This document shows positions 1 to 9,433 of a DNA stretch of 64,000 nt, in pieces (positions within the stretch are counted from its first letter, which is position 1; each line of letters starts with the position of its first letter). Under the pieces are notes generated by a model, which made no database searches, had not been told where the DNA came from, and was given only the letters and a program-made list of their open reading frames with translations. A program made the position numbers and the translations under genes. The DNA is from Catalinimonas alkaloidigena (lineage in GTDB: Bacteria > Bacteroidota > Bacteroidia > Cytophagales > Flexibacteraceae): positions 62,001 to 126,000 of the forward strand of contig NZ_FNFO01000007.1 of NCBI RefSeq assembly GCF_900100765.1. The letters run 5' to 3'.

Positions 1-1
1 G

Positions 2-424
2 GCTACCTATAGTAAGGCTCCACAAAAGATACACGATCGGGCTCAGGTCCTGCTGGAGATTAGAAAACGCCTGATCGGAAAGCATGAGAACCACGAAAAC
101 CGACGGGCACTGGCAACAGCTATTCTTGCGGTAGCCAATGACTGGGTCGTAATGGCTTCTGATTTATGGCGGGGGTGGGCTTTGTGGCGGGTTGCGCGAC
201 AGGAAAATCTGATCGGGAGAAAGGAGTGGCTCGGAGGAACATTACATCTTATGAACGATTTTCTATTTAAACACAAAATTCATGCGTCGGAACTGATTCG
301 TAAGGTGTACTACCTTACGCGTGTGCGCCTCGTCATGCGCCTGTTACCCCCCGCTATCCTCGAGCCCTCTCTGGGCATTTTTCGCCATAGGCAAAGTGCC
401 TTATCAGGAAAAAACGCTGTTTAG
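2..424 (+). CDS. C-terminal part of a probable glycosyltransferase (5' end outside window)
   Basis: The frame is open from the left edge to a TAG at 422-424, giving about 140 residues that must be the tail of a longer protein. An internal ATG at 152 is not a convincing start, because the frame continues upstream without a stop. The visible part is helical and basic (for example DRAQVLLEIRKRL, then LIRKVYYLTRVRLVMRLL), which is the usual look of the C-terminal helices of GT2 glycosyltransferases. The next gene, 20 nt downstream on the same strand, is a clear GT2 enzyme, so both probably belong to a polysaccharide or glycan assembly cluster that extends to the left. No catalytic motif lies inside the visible part, so the family is inferred from context. 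Confidence 0.6.
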   Translation, partial: ATYSKAPQKIHDRAQVLLEIRKRLIGKHENHENRRALATAILAVANDWVVMASDLWRGWALWRVARQENLIGRKEWLGGTLHLMNDFLFKHKIHASELIRKVYYLTRVRLVMRLLPPAILEPSLGIFRHRQSALSGKNAV

Positions 425-444
425 CATACCTAAATCACTCACTG

Positions 445-1365
445 ATGGCCGCCGACCATTCCCCCCTTGTATCAATTATTGTCCCCAACTATAACCATGC
501 GCGCTACTTGCCAGAACGACTGGAGAGCCTGTTCGGCCAATCGTTTCAGGACTTCGAAGTAATTCTGCTGGATGATGCCTCAACAGATCAAAGTCAAGCT
601 GTCCTCAAGCAATACGAAGACCATCCTCAGGTGAGTCAAGTCGTTATCAATACCCATAATAGCGGCAGTCCTTTTCAACAATGGCACCGAGGGCTGCAAT
701 TGGCTAGAGGGAAGTATACGTGGATTGCGGAATCTGACGACGTTGCCGAACGTAACTTTCTAGCGGTTTTAGTGCCTATTTTGGAAGCAAACCCAGAAGT
801 GGGGGTGGTGTACGCGCAATCCTGGATTATTGATGAGAACAGTCAACGCATTAAATCTTTAAAAGAAGGCTACCCTCTTAAATGGCGTCAGGATCATATC
901 AAATCAGGAAGAGAGGAAGTGCGTGGGCAGATGCTGTTGTGGTGCCCTATTGAAAATGCGAGTGCTGCCTTGTTTCGTACCGAGATAGCTCAAACTCTAC
1001 CTACGTATTTTGCGACTTTCAGATATTGCGGCGACTGGTTGTTCTGGATTGAGATGTTGCTGCGCTCAGACGTGTATTACTACACCCAGGAATTAAACTG
1101 CTTTCGCAAGCATAGTCACTCTACTACAAGCAGTTCTGTTAAGACTGGGGGCTACCTGCTGGAGGGTTACCGAATTGTACGCTACGTTAAAGCGACTTAT
1201 GGCGTACCTGATGTTTCCAGGATAAGTGAGGGCAAAATGCGTCAGTGGTTGTTTAGAGAAGAAGTCCCGGCGGAGCTGAAGTGGCAACTCATGAAAGAAG
1301 GTTTTTATTTCGATAAGCTAGTGCCTTATCGTATGGTGAAAGCTTGGCTTAGAAAGCTGCTATGA
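445..1365 (+). CDS. GT2-family glycosyltransferase
   Basis: A 306-residue protein with a GT-A fold at its N-terminus: VSIIVPNYNHARYL at residues 9-22, a DDASTD nucleotide-sugar motif at 43-48, and an ESDD motif at 96-99 that fits the metal-binding DxD position. It should transfer a sugar from a nucleotide-sugar donor to a glycan or lipid-linked acceptor at the cytoplasmic face of the inner membrane. I see no transmembrane segment. The C-terminal third is helical and variable, as is usual for GT2, so neither donor nor acceptor can be read from sequence. It follows another probable glycosyltransferase by 20 nt and likely shares its transcript. By eye its base composition is more AT-rich than the genes to the right, which is common for surface-glycan loci that spread by transfer. 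Confidence 0.85.
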   Translation: MAADHSPLVSIIVPNYNHARYLPERLESLFGQSFQDFEVILLDDASTDQSQAVLKQYEDHPQVSQVVINTHNSGSPFQQWHRGLQLARGKYTWIAESDDVAERNFLAVLVPILEANPEVGVVYAQSWIIDENSQRIKSLKEGYPLKWRQDHIKSGREEVRGQMLLWCPIENASAALFRTEIAQTLPTYFATFRYCGDWLFWIEMLLRSDVYYYTQELNCFRKHSHSTTSSSVKTGGYLLEGYRIVRYVKATYGVPDVSRISEGKMRQWLFREEVPAELKWQLMKEGFYFDKLVPYRMVKAWLRKLL

Positions 1366-1628
1366 CCCATTCTGCCCAAGCAAACTCTTCAACTCACTCA
1401 TACTCTCTTGCAGTTGTGTGAATGCTAAAAAGAAGAGGATGTAGCCTGTTTTGTCCAAATAGAGCAAGTAAGTATTTTAATGTTTTTTACGACAGAATAA
1501 CCTCTCGATGTGGAGATGGAATGGAATGTAATTGATATTACATTGGCATCGTAACGCAGGTAATAGGCTTATTAGTAGAGTTGGTAGCATATGGTTTCCT
1601 TTACCATCGGAATTCTACCTTTCTACAA

Positions 1629-4600
1629 ATGAGAGCTTTGAAACCAGCTTACTTTTTAATTCTGTCTTGTCTGTCTTTTTCTCTTTTAAAAGCACAGTGT
1701 CTGCCTACCGCCTCGGTTATTCCTGATACGGTTTGCCTGGAGCAAAGTGTGCAAATCGCAGCGCAAGAAGATTTTGCCAATGCTACCTATGCTTGGAATT
1801 TCTGTACCGGACCGATTGGAACGTTTACGGTTGATACTCAGCAGAATATAGCTTCTGCCACTAGTGCAAACGATGCGCGGGATATTACGCTTGTACCGGA
1901 TAATAACACTTGGGTAGCTTTTGTATCCAGCACGGGTAGTAACACGCTGTACCGGATGAATATGCCAACAGGCCCCCTTGGCAACATGGGCGCAGCTGTA
2001 GAAGTGAACATTCCCGCCGCCGCAGGGCTTAATTATCCGGAAGAAGTCAAGTTCGTTAAAGACGGAAACAAATGGTATGCTCTCGTAGCAAATTTGGCAA
2101 GCTCTACCCTCACACGGCTGGATTTTGGTACCAATCTGTTGAATACGCAGGTAAGCGCTGTAAACCTTGGCAACCTCGGCGTTTTAAGCGGGCCGAGGGG
2201 GATTGAGATTCGAAAAACGGCTAGTGGCTACGTTGCAGTGGTTGCCAATAATAACTCTAAAAGTCTTGCTGTACTCAACTTTGGGAATTCCCTGGCAAAT
2301 ACACCGACCGTAAGTAGTACCATAGTTTTACCGGGGGCAGCACAAATTATTGATGTGGCTGTGGAGCAAGAGTGCGGAGAGTGGTATGGCTACGCGCTGG
2401 ACAATTCAACCAAGCAACTTTACAAAGTGAAGCTGGGAACAGACTTTCTGAGCCCTACTTTATTGTCTGTGCATAGCCTCGGCAATATTTCCACCAACAT
2501 TCCGGAAGTCCATATCCAATGGAAAGCGGGTCAATACTATGTATTCCTGTTAGGGAGCAATGGCATGGTCTGGGTAGCCGATGGGGGGAAAAGCTTAAGC
2601 AGTACGGAGTTGAGTCAGCCTTCGGTCTTTGCCCAAGCTTCCAGCAGCAATGCTTTTGGTATGGATTGGGCATCCGTCGCATCTGAACTAGTGTGTATAA
2701 CACTCGATTCCAAGACGCGAAGGGTAAACAGATTTAGGGTCACTCCTTCATGTATCGTTGACGGGAGTAACACAAGTGCAGCCCAACCCTTTGTTAAATT
2801 TACAAAAGCTGGGAAAGCCTTCATCGATCTTGCTACCACTACCGAAGGCGGAAGTGTGCAGCGAAGAACCTTTCCTGTGTGGGTAAAGCAAACGCAAGCC
2901 CCCCTGCTCGACTTCTCGGCAAACAAGCAGTGCATTACCGAGGAGACAATCTTCGAAGCTATCGATGGGTCAGAAGCTATCTCCTCCTGGAGGTGGGATT
3001 TTGGGGATGGCACCACCGCCGCAGGAAAGCGTGTTTCGCATCGGTATGCGCAACCAGGCGAGTATATGGTGACGCTAGTTGGGGGGGGCAGTGCATGTGG
3101 TAATACACTACGTCGTGGCGTACGCATTTATCCTGCCGGAACCTCTTATCCGGAATCCGATATGACGCCGCCTACTGCGCTGTGTTCGCAAGAACCTGCC
3201 CAATTCACGGATGCGTCTACCTGGAAGGACGGCACGATTCGGCGTTGGCGCTGGGATTTTGGTAACGGGCAGTACAGTGAAGAGCAGCATCCTGTTGTAA
3301 CGTATGCGGACCCCGGTACTTATCAGGTGACGTTACTTGCATCCGATTCGAGTGGGTGCGGTAATCCGGTGACGAAAACGGTGGTAGTACAGCCGGGGCC
3401 CGATGTGGCGTTTGCGTTTTCGCGCGTGTGCTTTGGCGATTCCGTAGCGTTTCAGGATCTGACATCTTTTCCGAATGGAACGGCATTTGCCTCGCGGAGC
3501 TGGAATTTTGGTGACACGGCTAGCGGTACTGCCAATTATTCTTCTTTACCTGCCCCTACGCACTATTACGCGGATACGGGGACCTATACGGTTACGTTGG
3601 TAGTCAGCACGGCGAACGGCTGTGAAAACATCCTGCAAAAGCAGGTCCGGATTTATGCGTTACCGGAAGCGGATTTTACTTATGAAATGCCGGCCGTTGC
3701 GCTCGATTCTAACTACTTCACCGACGTCACGAAGGCCATTGGGCAGAAGGTACAGACGTGGCACTGGGATTTTGGCGACGGCGGCACGGATACCCGACAG
3801 CATCCCGCTCATTTTTACAATCAGCCCGGTAGCTACACGGTGCGACTGGCCATTCTGACGGAACAGGGCTGTGCCGATACCCTTACGAAGGTAGTGCAGG
3901 TGGAGAACCGCTGTCCGGAGGTAAGCTTTTCTTTGTCAGCAACAGAAGTGGACGCTGGCGAAGCAATCACGGTGACGCCGGCCGTGTCGGCAGATGCGGT
4001 GTCGCTAGAGTGGGACTTTTGCACTGGAGATCTGGCGTTGGATCCGCTGGTGCAGATTGGGACACTGTTGCCTGCTGGGCTGGCCGCCGCGAGTGTGCCT
4101 GCCGTGGTGCAGCAAGACTCGGTCTGGTTTGCGTTTGTGGCCAGTAGTACAGGGAATCTGTATCGCGCTCCGTTGGACAGTAATTTGGCACCACTCCGCT
4201 GGGATTACGTAGGCAATCCTTCTGGGAAATTATCGAATGTCAAAGAGTTGCATCTTCTTAAAGAAGGTAACACCTGGTATGGGCTGGCCATTAACCGGGA
4301 TAATCAAAACCTGATCCGCATCACGTTCGGCAGCCGCCTGGACAACGACGATGTACTGCCTATGGCAGAAGTAGTGCGTTCGCTGGGGGTGACACCCTCC
4401 CACCTAAAAATCGTTCAGGAGAAGGACGCTATCTTCGGTTTTGTGGTAAGTGAAGGAAGCAATGTCGTGCGCCGGTTGAGTTTCGGCAGCTCGGTACTGG
4501 CCCTGCCTACCGTCGAAGCCATTTCTTCTCCTTTGCTTCCCTCGGGCATAAGCTTGCGTGACCTTGCCTTGGTGCAGGACTGCAACGAGTGGTGGGGCGT

Positions 4601-7600
4601 GCTGGTTTCCAGCGCCACGACGTACTATCGATTGGAGTTCGGCCGGTCGCTGGCCAACAGCCCGATCATTAAGAACCTGACCAACCGCGTGCGGACGGCC
4701 GACGGCGAAGTGATGCTGCTCGACAATCCCGTCAGTGTTTCGGCTTTGCAGGAAGGAGGAGCGTTTTATGCACTCGTACACAACGCTTCCGGTGTGCTGT
4801 GGCGCATGCAATTTGGCGCCTCCATGCGGAACGACGAAGTGGCTGGAACGCGTTTCGCTAACTTGGGTATGGCCAACCTGGAAGGGGTTCGCTATGCGAA
4901 GCGAGGCTCTACCTGGGCTGGGTGGGGGGTAAACCGCTCGACTCGGCAGCCCTACCGGGTGATGTTCCCGAACGCCTGCCATGCCTCGGTGGCTACAGTA
5001 CAGACAACTAGTGCCGAGCCGCAGACACTCACGTATGCCAAAGGTGGCGACTACCAACTTGCTCTTCGTGTGACCAACGCCCGGGGAGATGCCCGGTCCG
5101 TATCGCGCTCCATTCACGTGAACGCCAAAGAAACCACGCCGATCACGTGCGAGTGGGCGGGTTTCAACGCACCAGCTACCGTCTGTGCTTTCGATAGTGT
5201 CTCCCTGCAAAACGTCTCCGGTGCGCAGGCAACGAATTTTAGTTGGGATTTTTGTGTAGGTGAACTCTTAAAAACCCCTACTACTCGAACGACCGTTTCC
5301 GGACTTGCCGGAAATCTGTATCTGGGTTTGGAACCGGTGTGGTACCAGGGCAAATGGTATTTGTTCTCTCCGCTGTTCGACGCGTCGGCCAAGGCATCGC
5401 TCGGGCGGTATACGTTGAGTAGCGACATGAGTACCGTTACGGCCAGCACCAACTGGGGCAACGTGGGCGGAACGCTCAATTACCCGGGGCATCTACGAAT
5501 TGTGGAAGACCACAGCGCCTGGTGGGGATTGGTTGCGAACCGCGCTGATTATACCCTAACGCGCCTGGGCTTTGGTAATGCGCTTACCAACGATCCCACT
5601 GCTGAAGCATTGCCTTTGATCAACCGGGCCAACGGCGATCTGGAACTGGTCAAAGACCCGCGTGATGGCTGGGTGGCGCTTGTGTCCAGCCAAACCGATA
5701 ATAACCTGGCAGTGCTACAATTTGGGTCGAGTCTAGCCAATGGGCCTACGCTCTCCTACATCGTGCCGGGCACCGCAGGCATTCCGGGAACTACGGCGTT
5801 GGAAGCAATGGGCGTCATCCGCGAGTGCGATCACTGGTATGTGTTATTGAACGCCCCCACTGTAGAACGCTTTTATCTGCTCGATTTCGGGAATTCTTTG
5901 CTCAATACGCCTACTCTGGAGAACATCTCGTTTCAGATTCCTGGTGTGACGGACGTCAATGAATTGACCCTTGTGCGCGATGGCGGAAACATTCTGGCGT
6001 TTATGTCGCTCAACGGTGGAGAAATCGTACGGGCCAACTTTGGTGCCTCCATTCGCAATACGCCCACACTTACGCGCTTCTCCAACCTCGGGGTGGAGCG
6101 CCCGTGGGGACTGAAGTTTGTGCAAAACGGAAGTACGTGGACAACCTTTGTGGCCCATAATGCCACCACTGGCGCCAAAAGCATCAAGCGGCTGGTGTTT
6201 CCCGAAAATTGCGGATTGGCTACTGCCCCGGTAAGAAAGGGGGCTGCGCCCGGCCCCTTGGTGTATACCGAACCCGGGTTGCATCAGCTTTCCTTAACTG
6301 CTTCCGATGCTAACGGAAATACCACCACCTTCACGCGCTCGATTCAGGTGCAAATGCCCGTGCGCCCTGACTTCGAAACGGCTGGCGGGCAATGTGTCGG
6401 ACAACCCATCTCGTTTCTGGAAACCACTACGGTCAGCGCGGGGGGAATTCAGGGCGTGCGTTGGGATTTTGGAGACGGTACCTCTTCATCAGAATTTAGC
6501 CCGCAGCATAGCTACACGGCTACCGGCACCTACACTGTGCGTCTGACCGTGACGTCTACCCTAGGATGTGTAATTCCGAAAGAACATACGTTACGCATCT
6601 ACCCCAAACCACATCCGGATTTTACCTACGAGGCGGAGCCTTGTGCGAACGACTCTATCGTTTTCCGGGATGTCAGTCAGTTTGCGACCGACACCATACG
6701 CACCTGGTCGTGGAATTTTGCCGGGTTGGGTACTTCGCGAGAGCAGAATCCGGTTTTCATCTTTCCGGAAGCGGGAACGTACCCCGTCACCCTGACGGTC
6801 CGTGGCGTGAGCGGCTGTGATACTTCCGTCACCCGCAACGTTACCCTGAAGCAAGGGCCCGTCGTCGATTTTGCGGTGAATGGAAAGCAAGCTCAGACGT
6901 TACAGTTTTGTCTGGGCGAAATCCTGAGCTTTCAGTCTGCGGTCGACTTGAAAGGGACTGCCCAGCAGAGCTTTGCCTGGAATTTTGGGGATGGTACTTC
7001 GTCCAACGAACCGAATCCGGTCCATGTGTTCAGCACCCCGGGAACGTACCGCGTGGCCCTGACGGTCGCGAACGACCTGGGCTGCACGACCACCCGCAGC
7101 CGACAGGTACAAGTCCGCACGCTGCCCTCCGCTGATTTTTCGTTTACGGCCAACTGTGTGGGCAATACAACCACCTTTACCGTCACTAACGTCTCGACTG
7201 ACAGTAATTACGACTTGCAGTGGAATTTTGGCGACGGTACCGAAGCAACCGGCGATGTAGTGCGTCATACGTACGACAGTGCAGGCACGTATAACGTGCG
7301 TCTTACCATTCTGACGCAATTCGGTTGTGCGTCTACTACCGTACAACAGGTGCCGGTGACAAATGCTCCGGCGGCACAGTTTGCCTTTGCACAAACTTGC
7401 GGCTCCTCCCAGGTTGATTTCTCAAACCAAGGCCTAACGGGTACTGGGGTCGTCTACGCGTGGAGCTTTGGCGACCTGGCAGCCGGGCAAGCCAACTTTT
7501 CGGCGGAAGAAAACCCAGCTCATGCGTTTACTGCTCCGGGGCGCTACCGGGTAGCACTACAGGTCACTGATCTGGCTTCCAATTGTTCGTCTGTTGTACA

Positions 7601-8681
7601 GCAATGGGTGGACGTGTACGAGGCGGGCAACGCCGCATTTGCTTACGAGGGGCAATGCGTGAATCAGCCCACACAGTTTTGGAATCAGAGTACGCTCGAG
7701 GGTGATTCTGTCGTGCGGTACCATTGGGACTTTGCCGGAATAGATAGCTCACAATTGCAGCACCCGAGCTTTACCTTTCCCGACACAGGACGTTACGAGG
7801 TGCATTTGGCGATTGAAACGGCGCGCGGGTGTTTCGACGATACCACCCTATGGGTGCAGGTCTTCGCCTTCCCCATAGCCGATTTTACGTACGGTTCCAC
7901 CAGCGGTCCCTTGCCGTTAGCCGTGAACTTTACTAACCTAACTCAAAACGCCTCCTCGTTCGAATGGACGTTTGGCGATGGTGCGACCAGTACGGACGCT
8001 AGTCCTGTACACGCGTTTGCCGAAGAGGGCGCTTTCGAAGTAGTGTTGATTGCGAGGTCGGAGGGAGGCTGTGCCGACACCCTGCGGCAAGTGGTGAACA
8101 TCGAAGAGCAGGTCCGGCAGGACGTACACCTGACCAACCTGGAAGTAATGGAAAACGCCGGCAGCCTCACCGTACGCGCGGAGCTGAAAAACGAAGGCAA
8201 TACAACGATCACAGGACTAACCTTACGGGCCGAACTGGGGAATGACGTGATCTTGCAGGAGCAATGGATCGGCGAGCTGCGTCCCGGCGGCACGGTTACC
8301 CATACGTTCGCTTCGCGGTTACTCAACCGTGCTGCGCTCCCGTACTTGTGCGTAGCGGTGGACGCTCTTCCGGCAGAAACCCAGGTGGAGAACAACCGAC
8401 TCTGTAACGTACGCACTACGCAACTTCAGGTCTTTGAGCCGTATCCGAATCCGGTCAACCATCAGGCCGAATTGATGTATGTCTTGCCGACCGACGGGCG
8501 GGTAGAGCTGCAGGTGGTCGATATGACAGGGCAGGAGGCCTTACGCGAGGTAAACGAAACGGCCGCGGCAGGCGTGCATCGGCACCAGTTGTTGGTTGAG
8601 GCCCTGCGCCCCGGCGTTTACCATGTGGTAGTACTGTACGCAGAACAGCGTGTGGTGCGTAAGCTGGTCGTTTTGCATTAA
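1629..8681 (+). CDS. Giant secreted PKD-repeat protein with three propeller-like modules and a T9SS sorting domain
   Basis: I choose the ATG at 1629 because it begins a clean signal peptide (MRALKPAYFLILSCLSFSLL, then KAQ); an ATG at 1581 would add 16 non-signal residues. The protein is 2350 residues. In order: a propeller-like module (about 50-430), PKD repeats 1-4 (430-760, with WDFGDG-type cores), a second (790-1170) and third (1195-1560) propeller-like module, seven more PKD repeats (1577-2155), a CARDB-like domain (2160-2260), and a type A T9SS C-terminal domain with YPNPV followed by a basic end. Each propeller-like module opens with W(N/D)FC(T/V)G and repeats a blade motif of the form LxFGxSLxNxPT. 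It should be exported by Sec and then T9SS to the cell surface, where PKD arrays act as rigid stalks. Binding partner unknown. The stop is 9 nt from the convergent gene at 8691, with no terminator visible between them. Confidence 0.9.
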   Translation: MRALKPAYFLILSCLSFSLLKAQCLPTASVIPDTVCLEQSVQIAAQEDFANATYAWNFCTGPIGTFTVDTQQNIASATSANDARDITLVPDNNTWVAFVSSTGSNTLYRMNMPTGPLGNMGAAVEVNIPAAAGLNYPEEVKFVKDGNKWYALVANLASSTLTRLDFGTNLLNTQVSAVNLGNLGVLSGPRGIEIRKTASGYVAVVANNNSKSLAVLNFGNSLANTPTVSSTIVLPGAAQIIDVAVEQECGEWYGYALDNSTKQLYKVKLGTDFLSPTLLSVHSLGNISTNIPEVHIQWKAGQYYVFLLGSNGMVWVADGGKSLSSTELSQPSVFAQASSSNAFGMDWASVASELVCITLDSKTRRVNRFRVTPSCIVDGSNTSAAQPFVKFTKAGKAFIDLATTTEGGSVQRRTFPVWVKQTQAPLLDFSANKQCITEETIFEAIDGSEAISSWRWDFGDGTTAAGKRVSHRYAQPGEYMVTLVGGGSACGNTLRRGVRIYPAGTSYPESDMTPPTALCSQEPAQFTDASTWKDGTIRRWRWDFGNGQYSEEQHPVVTYADPGTYQVTLLASDSSGCGNPVTKTVVVQPGPDVAFAFSRVCFGDSVAFQDLTSFPNGTAFASRSWNFGDTASGTANYSSLPAPTHYYADTGTYTVTLVVSTANGCENILQKQVRIYALPEADFTYEMPAVALDSNYFTDVTKAIGQKVQTWHWDFGDGGTDTRQHPAHFYNQPGSYTVRLAILTEQGCADTLTKVVQVENRCPEVSFSLSATEVDAGEAITVTPAVSADAVSLEWDFCTGDLALDPLVQIGTLLPAGLAAASVPAVVQQDSVWFAFVASSTGNLYRAPLDSNLAPLRWDYVGNPSGKLSNVKELHLLKEGNTWYGLAINRDNQNLIRITFGSRLDNDDVLPMAEVVRSLGVTPSHLKIVQEKDAIFGFVVSEGSNVVRRLSFGSSVLALPTVEAISSPLLPSGISLRDLALVQDCNEWWGVLVSSATTYYRLEFGRSLANSPIIKNLTNRVRTADGEVMLLDNPVSVSALQEGGAFYALVHNASGVLWRMQFGASMRNDEVAGTRFANLGMANLEGVRYAKRGSTWAGWGVNRSTRQPYRVMFPNACHASVATVQTTSAEPQTLTYAKGGDYQLALRVTNARGDARSVSRSIHVNAKETTPITCEWAGFNAPATVCAFDSVSLQNVSGAQATNFSWDFCVGELLKTPTTRTTVSGLAGNLYLGLEPVWYQGKWYLFSPLFDASAKASLGRYTLSSDMSTVTASTNWGNVGGTLNYPGHLRIVEDHSAWWGLVANRADYTLTRLGFGNALTNDPTAEALPLINRANGDLELVKDPRDGWVALVSSQTDNNLAVLQFGSSLANGPTLSYIVPGTAGIPGTTALEAMGVIRECDHWYVLLNAPTVERFYLLDFGNSLLNTPTLENISFQIPGVTDVNELTLVRDGGNILAFMSLNGGEIVRANFGASIRNTPTLTRFSNLGVERPWGLKFVQNGSTWTTFVAHNATTGAKSIKRLVFPENCGLATAPVRKGAAPGPLVYTEPGLHQLSLTASDANGNTTTFTRSIQVQMPVRPDFETAGGQCVGQPISFLETTTVSAGGIQGVRWDFGDGTSSSEFSPQHSYTATGTYTVRLTVTSTLGCVIPKEHTLRIYPKPHPDFTYEAEPCANDSIVFRDVSQFATDTIRTWSWNFAGLGTSREQNPVFIFPEAGTYPVTLTVRGVSGCDTSVTRNVTLKQGPVVDFAVNGKQAQTLQFCLGEILSFQSAVDLKGTAQQSFAWNFGDGTSSNEPNPVHVFSTPGTYRVALTVANDLGCTTTRSRQVQVRTLPSADFSFTANCVGNTTTFTVTNVSTDSNYDLQWNFGDGTEATGDVVRHTYDSAGTYNVRLTILTQFGCASTTVQQVPVTNAPAAQFAFAQTCGSSQVDFSNQGLTGTGVVYAWSFGDLAAGQANFSAEENPAHAFTAPGRYRVALQVTDLASNCSSVVQQWVDVYEAGNAAFAYEGQCVNQPTQFWNQSTLEGDSVVRYHWDFAGIDSSQLQHPSFTFPDTGRYEVHLAIETARGCFDDTTLWVQVFAFPIADFTYGSTSGPLPLAVNFTNLTQNASSFEWTFGDGATSTDASPVHAFAEEGAFEVVLIARSEGGCADTLRQVVNIEEQVRQDVHLTNLEVMENAGSLTVRAELKNEGNTTITGLTLRAELGNDVILQEQWIGELRPGGTVTHTFASRLLNRAALPYLCVAVDALPAETQVENNRLCNVRTTQLQVFEPYPNPVNHQAELMYVLPTDGRVELQVVDMTGQEALREVNETAAAGVHRHQLLVEALRPGVYHVVVLYAEQRVVRKLVVLH

Positions 8682-8690
8682 GCGAACACG

Positions 8691-9260
8691 TTAGCGGTAC
8701 TCAAGAGGCGGCACATAGCCCGTCTGGATGGTTTTAAGGCTACGCCATTTGCCCAGACGGTACGGCCGTTTGGAAAGTACGCGGAAGAGCTGGCCGGCGC
8801 TGAGCATCATTGCGCTGCCTCCCAACGTAGAACCAGCCAGCGTGGGGTTGAGCGGCAACATCACGAGTCCCAGTATACCGAACCCAATGCCCGATGTGGT
8901 GCCGTTACGGTAAGCCGCCTGTAGGGCATAGTATCCCTTTTTGCGAACGTAAATCTTTCGGATTTCCTGAATGGGCAACACCGCATCCATCACGAGGATG
9001 CTGTTTTCCTGCACGCCCTGCAAAACGGTCTCGTACCGGTATGGGTCATCGTAGAGCTTGAATTCCAGCACGTCGCCCGGAAAGAACCGAATGCGTTTCC
9101 GGAGCCCTGGCTTTTCCAGCGTCAGGATGCCGGTGGCCGATGACTGCGCTGACAGAGTGGCCCGTACCGACGACTGAGCCGTAGATTGTGCCGTGGCTTT
9201 CCAGGGGAAAAGCACCACAGTAAACAGCAGTACCCAGCACCAGTGCGGTCGGAAGTTCAT
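8691..9260 (-). CDS. Hypothetical exported or membrane-associated protein
   Basis: I place the start at 9260, where MNFRPHWCWVLLFTVVLF begins a signal peptide or N-anchor ending at ATAQ; this gives 189 residues. The frame stays open upstream to 9533, but that part would overlap the terminator at 9381-9410. After a Ser/Ala/Gln-rich linker comes a compact region with GDVLEFKLYDDPYRYETVL, which resembles a small beta domain, then a Gly-rich hydrophobic stretch (GFGILGLVMLPLNPTLAG) that could be a membrane hairpin. I do not recognise a named family. Proteins of this general layout are common as uncharacterised exported proteins in Bacteroidota. It lies downstream of the beta-helix gene on the same strand but is separated from it by a strong terminator, so it probably has its own promoter. 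Confidence 0.65.
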   Translation of the reverse strand: MNFRPHWCWVLLFTVVLFPWKATAQSTAQSSVRATLSAQSSATGILTLEKPGLRKRIRFFPGDVLEFKLYDDPYRYETVLQGVQENSILVMDAVLPIQEIRKIYVRKKGYYALQAAYRNGTTSGIGFGILGLVMLPLNPTLAGSTLGGSAMMLSAGQLFRVLSKRPYRLGKWRSLKTIQTGYVPPLEYR

Positions 9261-9380
9261 CGGGTTAAACAACGTTAGGCGTACGAAGCTACTTCTTTTG
9301 CAGGAGTACGCAAGACGCACCTGCATGAAGAAGACGCAGGCTAACGCTGAGATGTTGCTTCTGCAACGGTACAGACACGA

Positions 9381-9410
9381 AAAAGGGCCGCTCCATGGAG
9401 CGGCCCTTTT
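9381..9410 (-). terminator. Intrinsic terminator of the beta-helix gene
   Basis: A perfect 30-nt palindrome: AAAAGGGCCGCTCC at 9381-9394 pairs with GGAGCGGCCCTTTT, leaving essentially no loop beyond the central AT. On the minus strand it ends in TTTT. It lies 24 nt past the stop of the gene at 9434-12340 and, being symmetric, could work on both strands. Confidence 0.85.
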
Positions 9411-9433
9411 GATTGAGGAACGTGACCTTTGTA

